NCBI GenBank assembly: GCA_002454045.1
Contig: DKID01000009.1
Span: 19,171-72,227, forward strand
Direction: 5' to 3'
DNA from: Nitrospina sp. UBA6727
GTDB lineage: Bacteria; Nitrospinota; Nitrospinia; Nitrospinales; VA-1
Length of the DNA stretch: 53,057 nt
Positions 16,577 to 23,364 of this stretch are shown in pieces. Numbering within the stretch: position 1 is the stretch's first letter; every line of letters begins with the position of its first letter. Under the pieces are notes generated by a model. The model saw only the letters and a program-made list of their open reading frames with translations, ran no database searches and had not been told where the DNA came from. Position numbers and translations under genes: made by a program.

Positions 16577-16649
16577 GGTTGGAATGTTTTCGCAGGGACA
16601 CATCAGCATAAAAAACGGCGGCGTGTCTCTACGAAAACATTTTCCAATC
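16577..16649 (+). promoter_or_regulatory. long hairpin in the rpsO leader
   Basis: Two arms of about 25-27 bases (16577-16601 and 16623-16649) pair almost completely. The left arm reads GGTTGGAATGTTTTCG then CAGGGACAC, and the right arm GTGTCTCTACGAAAACAT then TTTCCAATC. There is one two-base bulge and a few G-U or mismatched pairs, with a 21-base loop. No T-run follows, so it is not a terminator. It lies 35 bases before rpsO. In E. coli the rpsO-pnp region is controlled by S15 binding and RNase III cutting, so either role is possible here. Confidence 0.6.
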
Positions 16650-16683
16650 GTTTTCCCGCATTAAACGAGTTGGAGAAAAAACT

Positions 16684-16953
16684 ATGGCGCTGAGCCTAGA
16701 ACAAAAAACCACGATTATCACCGATTACAAACTGCACGAAAAAGACACAGGGTCTTCGGAAGTGCAAATCGCATTACTAACAAAGCGCATTACCTACCTG
16801 ACCGAACACTTCAAAACCCATTCCAAAGACCACCATTCCCGGCGGGGGCTTCTCAAGTTAGTCAGTAAACGGCGAAAGCTTTTGGACCACTTAAAAAAAG
16901 AAGACATCGCCCGCTATCAAAGCATCATCGCAAAACTCAGCATACGCAGGTAG
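16684..16953 (+). CDS. rpsO: 30S ribosomal protein S15
   Basis: An 89-residue S15, which binds 16S rRNA early in 30S assembly. All family landmarks are present: the DTGSSEVQIALLTKRI helix, LTEHFKTHSKDHHSRRGL (rRNA-contacting HSRRGLL) and the C-terminal RRKLLDHLKKED, ending ISKLSIRR-like. The ribosome site is GGAG before the ATG. It sits immediately before pnp, as in most bacteria, and follows the leader hairpin described above. Confidence 0.97.
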   Translation: MALSLEQKTTIITDYKLHEKDTGSSEVQIALLTKRITYLTEHFKTHSKDHHSRRGLLKLVSKRRKLLDHLKKEDIARYQSIIAKLSIRR

Positions 16954-17004
16954 TTGCGCCCAACCCATCCTGAATTCGCAGGAAAAAAGATATTGGAGAT
17001 ATCA

Positions 17005-19098
17005 ATGAAAAAAGTAGAAGTAGAAATAGACGGGAAATTAATTTCACTGGAAGCCGGCGACATGGCACGGCAAGCAGGCGGCGCGGTCGTCGTTCGGCAA
17101 GGCGACACCATGCTGCTGGTGACCGCCACCATGGCCAACCAAGCGCGGGAAGGAATCGATTTTTTTCCGCTGACGGTGGACTACCGGGAAAAAACTTACG
17201 CCGCCGGAAAAATTCCCGGCAACTTTTTCAGACGAGAAGCCCGGCCCGGGGACATCGAAACTTTGACGTGTCGGTTGATCGACAGACCCATCCGACCGTT
17301 GTTCCCGAAAGCTTTCAAAAACGAAACCCAAATCGTCGCGCTAGTCATTTCGCACGACCAGACCAACCCCCCAGACGTCAACGCCATCACGGGCGCTTCC
17401 GCCGCGTTGATGATCTCCGACATTCCATTCGAAACTCCGATTGCCGGAGCCCGCGTTTCCCGAGTCGGCAGCAATCTGATTTTCAATCCCACATATCACG
17501 ACATCTCCAACAGCGACTTGAACTTGGTGATGGCGGGAACGGCGGACGGAATCGTAATGGTTGAAGCAGGCGCCAAAGAAGTGAGCGAAGAAGACATGAT
17601 GGAAGCTCTCGAGTTCGGACACGAAAAGATTAAAATGTTGATCCAAATCCAGACCGAACTCCGCGGACTTCTAGGCAAAGAAAAACTCGTCGTGGAACCG
17701 TTGCAAGTGGACGAAGAACTAAAAGACAAAATCCACAAAGAGGCCGCGACCAAACTAAACGACGCGATGCAAATCCCCGGCAAACACGAACGCGGCAACG
17801 CCATCAAGCAAATCAGAGAAGACTTCAACGCCGCGTTGAGTCCTGAAGAATTAGAAAAAAAAGCCGGCGCGATTAAAGAAATTTTTCACGACATGGAGAG
17901 AGACATCGTCCGCAACTTGGTGCTCGACAAACACTATCGCGTGGATGGCCGCGGGCTTGCCGACGTCCGCCCCATCAGCATCCAGATTGGCTACTTGCCC
18001 AGAGTGCACGGCTCCGCAGTCTTCACCCGCGGCGAAACCCAGGCGCTGGTCGCTGCAACATTGGGGACTTCGTCGGACGAACAACGGATCGATAGTTTAG
18101 AGTTTCGCGGCACCAAACCTTTTTTCCTGCATTACAATTTCCCCGCCTTCTGCACCGGCGAAGTCAAATTCCTATCCGGCCCCGGGCGGCGCGAAGTCGG
18201 TCACGGCATGCTCGCCGAACGATCCCTCATGCCCATCCTTCCCGACAAAGACAAATTCCCGTACACCATCCGAGTGGTTTCCGAAATTCTTGAATCCAAC
18301 GGCTCCTCCTCCATGGCTTCCGTGTGCGGAGGTTCGCTCGCGCTGATGGACGCAGGCGTCCCCATCAAAGCCCCCGTCGCGGGGATTGCCATGGGCATGA
18401 TTAAAGACGGCGACCGCGTTGCAATTCTTTCCGACATCCTTGGCTCCGAAGATCATCTCGGTGATATGGACTTCAAAGTAACGGGAACTTCGAACGGCAT
18501 CAACGCCCTGCAAATGGATATCAAAATTGACGGGCTCGACCGCGAACTCATGGGCAAAGCCTTGGAACAAGCGAAGGCGGGACGAATGCACATTCTCAAC
18601 GAAATGGGAAAAGCTCTGCAAAGTCCGCGCGAAGAAATTTCCAAATACGCTCCGAGAATTATCACCATCACGATTCCCAAAGACAAGATTCGCGATGTGA
18701 TTGGACCCGGCGGAAAAGTCATTCGCGAAATCATCGACAAAACTGGAGTCACGATCGACATTGCCGATGATGGAGTAGTTTCGATCGCCTCCACCGACGA
18801 GGGGTCTGCCGCGAAAGCCGTTGAGTTTGTGGAAAACCTCGTGCAGGAAGTCGAGGTCGGGAAAATCTATCTCGGCAAAGTAAAGAGGATCGTTGACTTC
18901 GGCGCCTTCGTGGAAATTTTCCCCGGCACCGATGGCTTGGTTCACATCTCGCAAATATGCGACCGCCGCATCAAAAACGTCGGCGACGAAGTTCAAGAGG
19001 GAGACGAAATCAAAGTCAAAGTCATCGACGTAGATCAACAGGGAAGAATCAAACTCAGCCGCAAAGAAGCTCTGCAGAAGGCGGTCGCCGCGGAGTAA
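17005..19098 (+). CDS. pnp: polyribonucleotide nucleotidyltransferase (PNPase)
   Basis: A 697-residue 3'-5' phosphorolytic exoribonuclease of RNA decay. In order: first RNase PH domain (DFFPLTVDYREK, then RPIRPLFPK), the helical linker domain, the catalytic second RNase PH domain (VHGSAVFTRGETQ, GPGRREVGHG, ESNGSSSMASVCGGSL and the metal-site DILGSEDHLGDMDFKV), then the KH domain (IGPGGKVIREI) and S1 domain (GKVKRIVDFGAFVEIFPGTDGLVHIS). The ATG at 17005 follows TTGGAG. The frame is open upstream but those residues are not family-like. It is the last gene of the operon and is followed by a terminator. Confidence 0.97.
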   Translation: MKKVEVEIDGKLISLEAGDMARQAGGAVVVRQGDTMLLVTATMANQAREGIDFFPLTVDYREKTYAAGKIPGNFFRREARPGDIETLTCRLIDRPIRPLFPKAFKNETQIVALVISHDQTNPPDVNAITGASAALMISDIPFETPIAGARVSRVGSNLIFNPTYHDISNSDLNLVMAGTADGIVMVEAGAKEVSEEDMMEALEFGHEKIKMLIQIQTELRGLLGKEKLVVEPLQVDEELKDKIHKEAATKLNDAMQIPGKHERGNAIKQIREDFNAALSPEELEKKAGAIKEIFHDMERDIVRNLVLDKHYRVDGRGLADVRPISIQIGYLPRVHGSAVFTRGETQALVAATLGTSSDEQRIDSLEFRGTKPFFLHYNFPAFCTGEVKFLSGPGRREVGHGMLAERSLMPILPDKDKFPYTIRVVSEILESNGSSSMASVCGGSLALMDAGVPIKAPVAGIAMGMIKDGDRVAILSDILGSEDHLGDMDFKVTGTSNGINALQMDIKIDGLDRELMGKALEQAKAGRMHILNEMGKALQSPREEISKYAPRIITITIPKDKIRDVIGPGGKVIREIIDKTGVTIDIADDGVVSIASTDEGSAAKAVEFVENLVQEVEVGKIYLGKVKRIVDFGAFVEIFPGTDGLVHISQICDRRIKNVGDEVQEGDEIKVKVIDVDQQGRIKLSRKEALQKAVAAE

Positions 19099-19121
19099 TC
19101 CAAGCACTCACGATAAAACGA

Positions 19122-19162
19122 AACGGGAAGAGCGTCGCGCCGGCGCCCTTCCCGTTTTTTTT
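19122..19162 (+). terminator. intrinsic terminator after pnp, probably bidirectional
   Basis: A 9-bp perfect stem, AACGGGAAG (19122-19130) with CTTCCCGTT (19148-19156), is followed by eight T residues. On the opposite strand the stem is followed by TCGTTTTATC, so it may also end the convergent radical SAM transcript, whose stop is at 19190. Confidence 0.88.
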
Positions 19163-19189
19163 ATGACCGCCGCGGCGTGTGCGTAACGG

Positions 19190-21013
19190 CTAGAGCAATA
19201 CTTCCGGGGCGAGGTTATTTTCTTTGGCTTCGGGATTATTTTTCACGTAAAGGTGAGGCAAATCGCTGGTGCCGAAATGCGTGATGTAGAGGAAGACATG
19301 CTCGCGGGCGTTGATGCGCAACGCCCATGGCTCGAAATCGTTGCGGTAAAAATCTTCGTAGCGCGCCATCGCCTCTTCGGTGGTCTGCCCTGATTCCGGG
19401 GTGTAATAAAAATCCAGCGCCAAGTCGTGCTCGGGATTTTCCTTAATTTTTATTTTGTACTCCTCCGCTTGAAACATCACCGGCGCACTTTTGTACAACA
19501 CGAAAAAATACATCTCCACGGATGGAATCTTGTCCTGATTTTGTATCAGGAACCGCCGCGTGTCTTCGGCCTCTTCCGGGGTTTCGCTGGGGAATCCGTA
19601 GAAACACATCACGTGACTCCAGATGCCCACCCGTTTGGCTTGCTCCAAATTGATGTGCGCGGCTTCGATGTCCGTGTCTTTCTTCACCAGTTTGATGATG
19701 CGTTCATTCGCCGACTCCAGCCCGTAATATAAAGATCGGCAACCGGACTCGTGCGCCACGTCCCACAGTTTCGGGTCGAGAAGTTGCGATTCAAATCGGA
19801 TGAGCGTAGTCCAGTAAATGCCGAGGTCGCGTTCGACCATCATCGGCGGCAACTTGATAAACAATGCCGGCGGGAACGACTCGTCGGTGAACATAAAATG
19901 TTTAGTGTTGAGTTTGTTTTTTAGGTACTCCAGTTCATCGACAATTTGTTCGGCATGCTTGGCGCGAAACTGGTCGATGTAACCTGCGCCGTGATCGCAG
20001 AACGTGCACTTCCCCCAGTAGCAACCGCGCGTGCCGAGATAGGGCACGAGTTTCTCCGGCGAAAAATATTTTTCCCAAGGCATGCCGTCAAAATCTGGCG
20101 GCGGCAATTCGTTGACGCGCTCTTGATAAGTGTCGTTGACGTGCATGACGCCGTCTTCATCTTTATAGATGAGGTTCGCGACTTCGGACATTTTTCGTTT
20201 GGCGGCGAGGGCTTCGACCAACCAGACCAAGGCGTGCTCGCCTTCGTAGGTGATGATTGAATCAAACACCTTGCCGAAGAAATGCGGCTTCGTGGAAAAT
20301 TCGTTCTTGAGTCGGGTGATGACGTTGCCGCCGACGGTCACGTGAATATCGGGATAAGCCTCTTTGATTAAAGTGGCGAAGGTGATGCCCGCCATCAATT
20401 GCACCGGGGTGCCGATGGAGATGCCGACGATATCTGGGTTTTCTTTTTTGATGGAGCGCAACACCAACTGACGGCAGATATCGGCATAAACATTGACCTG
20501 CTTGTCGTGGGGAACCTTCAAAAGATCTTCGGAAACCCAGGGCCGATACACGTTGAGATTGCTTTCAATCGGATAAAAATTGATGCTGGCGGGAAAGTAG
20601 CAGACGGAAATATATTCCATAACTTCTCGAAAAGCGTTGAGCGCCCACTCGGCTTTTTCGATTTCATAAAACTCCGGTCCCCGCAGGATTTTCTTGGCGC
20701 GAATCACTTTGTTGATATGGTGATCCAAGTCAATATACTGATAGTCGATGAGCATCTGTTTCAACTCGTCGTCTTCAGCGCTTAACCTCTCCACCTGCTC
20801 TTTCTGTTTCAACGCCTTCAACCGCGCCTGCATTTTGCTTTTGACAAACAGCAGAAATCCAGACGTGAAGAAGTGGTCAAACATCTCCACGTTTATATCT
20901 TTGAGGACGGTCTCAATGCCGTTCTCCCGCAAAACCGCAGCGAGGCTTGGCAACGCCAGATAAGGGGCGGTCGGCACCCACTCCGGCGGAAATATCAACA
21001 TGACTTTTTTCAT
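19190..21013 (-). CDS. B12-binding-domain-like radical SAM protein, unknown substrate
   Basis: A 607-residue protein with an N-terminal B12-binding-like region (MKKVMLIFPPEWVPTAPYLALPSLA-type beginning, later VGGNVITRL) and a central radical SAM domain. The cluster motif is CYWGKCTFC at residues 331-339, so the spacing is C-x4-C-x2-C rather than the usual C-x3-C-x2-C. No clear DxHxxG cobalamin motif is seen. SAM-domain follow-up blocks are FTDESFPP, GLESANERII and HVMCFYGFPSETPEEAEDT. A charged helical insertion lies at about 60-130. ATG at 21013 is preferred over a TTG two codons upstream. The substrate cannot be told; such proteins act on lipids, cofactors or peptides. Confidence 0.8.
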   Translation of the reverse strand: MKKVMLIFPPEWVPTAPYLALPSLAAVLRENGIETVLKDINVEMFDHFFTSGFLLFVKSKMQARLKALKQKEQVERLSAEDDELKQMLIDYQYIDLDHHINKVIRAKKILRGPEFYEIEKAEWALNAFREVMEYISVCYFPASINFYPIESNLNVYRPWVSEDLLKVPHDKQVNVYADICRQLVLRSIKKENPDIVGISIGTPVQLMAGITFATLIKEAYPDIHVTVGGNVITRLKNEFSTKPHFFGKVFDSIITYEGEHALVWLVEALAAKRKMSEVANLIYKDEDGVMHVNDTYQERVNELPPPDFDGMPWEKYFSPEKLVPYLGTRGCYWGKCTFCDHGAGYIDQFRAKHAEQIVDELEYLKNKLNTKHFMFTDESFPPALFIKLPPMMVERDLGIYWTTLIRFESQLLDPKLWDVAHESGCRSLYYGLESANERIIKLVKKDTDIEAAHINLEQAKRVGIWSHVMCFYGFPSETPEEAEDTRRFLIQNQDKIPSVEMYFFVLYKSAPVMFQAEEYKIKIKENPEHDLALDFYYTPESGQTTEEAMARYEDFYRNDFEPWALRINAREHVFLYITHFGTSDLPHLYVKNNPEAKENNLAPEVLL

Positions 21014-21082
21014 ACACAAGCCACAATTTGTTTTTAGTTTTTGGAATCTACCCAGTCAATGCTAGCATATACTGTCTATATC

Positions 21083-21097
21083 GTATAGTTAAATGGA
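21083..21097 (+). repeat. left direct repeat of the ParB-like cassette
   Basis: GTATAGTTAAATGGA occurs here and again at 22832-22846. After this copy comes AAACAAGT directly; after the right copy the same eight bases follow a 5-base insertion. AT-rich, promoter-like sequence (TATACT near 21068-21073, and CTATA-tcg-TATAG) lies just upstream of this copy. The two copies bracket exactly the two ParB-like genes. Confidence 0.75.
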
Positions 21098-21134
21098 AAA
21101 CAAGTGGTGGTCCGGTATCAACTCTCTCTTCACA

Positions 21135-21174
21135 GTTACAAGCGCAAGGGGAATAGTTAAAATGCGGTGCGCAT
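21135..21174 (+). promoter_or_regulatory. promoter and possible operator of the ParB-like cassette
   Basis: GTTACA (21135-21140) and TAAAAT (21158-21163) are 17 bases apart. An inverted repeat, ATGCG-gtg-CGCAT (21162-21174), overlaps the last two bases of the -10 box, where a bound regulator would block initiation. Similar short repeats (TATCAACTCTC and ATACAACTCTC) lie on each side, near 21114 and 21176. The assignment as an autoregulatory site is inference. Confidence 0.4.
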
Positions 21175-21228
21175 GATACAACTCTCGCTAGGGATTTTTT
21201 ACACGACACAATACGGAGGAAACCAATA

Positions 21229-22080
21229 ATGAATCAAGTTAAAAATATCGCGGTCAGCAAAATTGACCCGAACAGCAGTGTCAATGTTCGTCGGCAGGGC
21301 GTGGACAGCAATGTCGAAACACTCAAAGCGTCAATTGAACGATACGGGTTTTGGCCCGAACACCCCATCGTCATCCGCCCGCACCCAAATGCTGATTCAG
21401 AATATGAATACGAGCATGTTGTGGGGCAATGCAGACTCAAGGCGTCTGTAATGCTTGGGCTAGAAGAGATACCCGCCATAGTGGTGGCTGTTATTAGTGA
21501 CGATGAAGCCATTCAACGGTCATGGGGAGAAAACGAAGCAAGCGGAGAGCTTTTGTTCAGCGACAAATCCTACTGGGTTGAGAAAATATACAAGAAGTAT
21601 TGCGGCGATGGAAACACAGCGGGCGAAGCACTTACGCTTGCTGCTAAGTTCCTCAATGTGACAGAGGTAACCGCTCAGCGTTATTATTCTTTTGCAGTGT
21701 TACCCAAAGATCTGAAGGACATGGTGGATGTTGGATCTCTGCCATCAGGGACTGCTAACACAATTGTGAAAAACACATACCAAGGGGGAGATCATCGCAA
21801 GGAGAAAGTAGAACAAGGCATGCGTGATCGAGCAGGCTGGTATATCAATCTGGATAATGAGCGTCGTAAGCATGCAGAGGATGCCTTGAAAGCAGGTGGG
21901 CATAATGCTTCCATCGAACAGTTGGATGAAATTATCGACCAAAAAATTACGAAAACCGGGGTGAGGGTGTTGATACCTCGTGCCTTGCATAGTGGATTAA
22001 TGAAATGGGGCCAAAAGCATGGCTTGACTGAGGAATCCCAAATCATCGGTCACATGATAACAACAGCGATTAACGGCTAA
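21229..22080 (+). CDS. ParB/Srx-fold protein with HTH and possible ribbon-helix-helix tail
   Basis: A 283-residue ParB-like protein. Residues 1 to about 100 form a ParB N-terminal (ParB/Srx) domain: KIDPNSSVNVRR, then EHVVGQCRLKASVMLGLEEIPAIVV (the GxxRxxA-type box here reads GQCRLKA). A helix-turn-helix region follows (LAAKFLNVTEVTAQRYYSFA, LPKDLKDMV), as in ParB. The last 40 residues (VRVLIPRALHSGLMKWG to HMITTAI) look like a strand-helix-helix, resembling ribbon-helix-helix DNA-binding tails. A strong GGAGGAAA precedes the ATG. The stop overlaps the next gene as TAATG. No ParA is nearby, so chromosome partitioning is unlikely. Base composition is lower in GC than the flanks. Confidence 0.75.
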   Translation: MNQVKNIAVSKIDPNSSVNVRRQGVDSNVETLKASIERYGFWPEHPIVIRPHPNADSEYEYEHVVGQCRLKASVMLGLEEIPAIVVAVISDDEAIQRSWGENEASGELLFSDKSYWVEKIYKKYCGDGNTAGEALTLAAKFLNVTEVTAQRYYSFAVLPKDLKDMVDVGSLPSGTANTIVKNTYQGGDHRKEKVEQGMRDRAGWYINLDNERRKHAEDALKAGGHNASIEQLDEIIDQKITKTGVRVLIPRALHSGLMKWGQKHGLTEESQIIGHMITTAING

Positions 22081-22691
22081 TGGCGATGGATGAAGGCGAG
22101 GCAAGGCATATTATCGCAACGCATAAGGAGCAGAAACCATCCAAAATTGGCGAGGCTGTTGATTTTTTCCATCAACAGCACCGTTCCTATAAAGTAATCT
22201 CCCACATGTTCGAGGAGGTAAAGGGAGTAAGTGCTGACCTATTAAGTTCCCGGCATCGTATTTTCCAACTGCCAGAAGGCATTCGGTGGCAGATTGATGA
22301 GGGCCGAATCACCACCCCACAAGGTGACCAAGTAGCAAAACTACCCGACGCAGACGACCAATGGCTTTTAGCCTTTGCGATTGCGGATGCAGAACTAACT
22401 CTGACAGGCAAAGAGTGTGGGCATATTGTTAAAGCAGTTGTTAAGGAAAAGTTGCCAATCAAAGAAGCACTAAGACATTTTACCGGCTTGCCCTGTGATA
22501 GCATCACGTCAGTAATGATGCCTTTTGGGTTTGATGAACGATTTGCTATATCTAAAGTTGCCTGGAACAAAAATGAAGAACTCGAGAATTTTTGTTTGCA
22601 CCTAATCCGCGTCGGCAAAGATATTGATAGAGAAGCAGTGGCAAACCAACTTGAGGAAATAGCATCTGGTTTGCGTGCGGCAGGCAGGTGA
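22080..22691 (+). CDS. unknown protein with ParB-like helix-turn-helix region
   Basis: A 203-residue protein translationally coupled to the ParB-like gene (TAATG). I do not recognise a named family. Residues about 55-110 resemble the DNA-binding middle of ParB/KorB: SSRHRIFQLPEGIRWQIDEG, then RITTPQGDQVAKLPDADDQW. There is no ParB N-terminal domain, so it reads like a partner or split-off half of its neighbour. The C-terminus is helical and charged with no catalytic motif visible. It ends about 140 bases before the right direct repeat. Function is unknown. A regulator or DNA-binding co-factor of the first protein is a reasonable inference. Confidence 0.6.
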   Translation: MAMDEGEARHIIATHKEQKPSKIGEAVDFFHQQHRSYKVISHMFEEVKGVSADLLSSRHRIFQLPEGIRWQIDEGRITTPQGDQVAKLPDADDQWLLAFAIADAELTLTGKECGHIVKAVVKEKLPIKEALRHFTGLPCDSITSVMMPFGFDERFAISKVAWNKNEELENFCLHLIRVGKDIDREAVANQLEEIASGLRAAGR

Positions 22692-22700
22692 AATGGTCAT

Positions 22701-22841
22701 TTGACCACCCAAGCACAACGCAACGGGTTGCGCGACCTGCTCAATGTGACATCCAAAAACCTAGACGCGCGCGAGCAACTCTTCATTAGTGTTGTGCAAT
22801 CCAACCAACAACGCCCAAGGAAAGGCGTTCTGTATAGTTAA
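22701..22841 (+). CDS. possible 46-residue small ORF at the cassette end
   Basis: An open frame starting at TTG 22701 (ATG is absent) and ending in the TAA inside the right direct repeat. The predicted peptide is polar and basic (TTQAQRNGLRDLLNVTSKN, then EQLFISVVQSNQQRPRKG) and looks protein-like, but there is only a weak ribosome site (AGG) and no homologue I recognise. It may be a small third gene of the cassette, the remains of a longer gene, or chance. Confidence 0.25.
   Translation: MTTQAQRNGLRDLLNVTSKNLDAREQLFISVVQSNQQRPRKGVLYS
22810..22829 (+). repeat. hairpin at the 3' end of the ParB-like cassette
   Basis: AACGCC and GGCGTT form a perfect 6-bp stem with an 8-base loop, two bases before the right direct repeat. 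No T-run follows, so it is a weak terminator candidate. With the GTTAAAT inside the repeat it recalls, loosely, the recombination site at the end of an integron gene cassette. Confidence 0.4.
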
Positions 22842-22846
22842 ATGGA
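22832..22846 (+). repeat. right direct repeat of the ParB-like cassette
   Basis: Second copy of GTATAGTTAAATGGA, identical over 15 bases to 21083-21097. Its GGA is the beginning of GGAGG, the ribosome site of the next gene at 22861, so the repeat here is built into that gene's leader. Confidence 0.75.
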
Positions 22847-22860
22847 GGACGAAACAAGTT

Positions 22861-23364
22861 ATGACCACCACGAAAACCAGCGCGGAAGTTAAAACCAAAA
22901 TCTTGTTGGACGAAGCAAACCTGGCATTTTCGGAAACGTCTGAACGCAAAGACAGCAAAGGCGAGCGCACTCTGGAAGGGTCGGCGTGGGAAGAGGGCCG
23001 AATGGAAGGGGAATACGACGAAGCCGATTACCAAAAAATTCTTGAGTTGCAGATGAACGCCGCCATCGTTTGCGATGACCACCCTGAACTGGAAGAGAAG
23101 ACGGCGGAATTGTTCAACGCAATCACTCAGGAAAACACCGAGGAAATTCTCCAGACCGTTTTGCAAGATGCGAACATTATGACGTTGAGCAAAACCGCGG
23201 TCACGACTTTCATCCTGCGATTCCCCACCGTGCAATCTTTTGTCAACAAGGGCCATCCCCTGGTGTTGGCGATGGACGAATACATGCTGGAAAATGCGGA
23301 CGCGCAAAACTGGCACGACTACAATAACATTGCGCAAGAAAATAACTGGATCGAATCGGCATGA
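22861..23364 (+). CDS. unknown 167-residue protein cotranscribed with ferredoxin
   Basis: I do not recognise this protein. It is acidic and largely helical, without signal peptide, membrane segment or metal motif. The N-terminus is polar (TTTKTSAEVKTKILL), the middle has an unusually Glu/Asp-rich stretch, and the C-terminal half (LSKTAVTTFILRFPTVQSFV, then HPLVLAMDEYMLENADAQNW) looks like a folded helical domain. The ATG follows GGAGG by 12 bases. The stop overlaps the ferredoxin start as ATGA, so the two are translationally coupled and probably function together, for example as an assembly factor or partner of the ferredoxin. That link is inference. Confidence 0.65.
   Translation: MTTTKTSAEVKTKILLDEANLAFSETSERKDSKGERTLEGSAWEEGRMEGEYDEADYQKILELQMNAAIVCDDHPELEEKTAELFNAITQENTEEILQTVLQDANIMTLSKTAVTTFILRFPTVQSFVNKGHPLVLAMDEYMLENADAQNWHDYNNIAQENNWIESA

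Noticed and set aside
18172..19107. Long open frame on the minus strand over pnp
   Set aside because: It is a His/Asp/Phe-rich antisense shadow of PNPase with no protein-like features.
21083..22846. Composite transposon or insertion sequence around the ParB-like genes
   Set aside because: There is no transposase and no terminal inverted repeats, only direct repeats.
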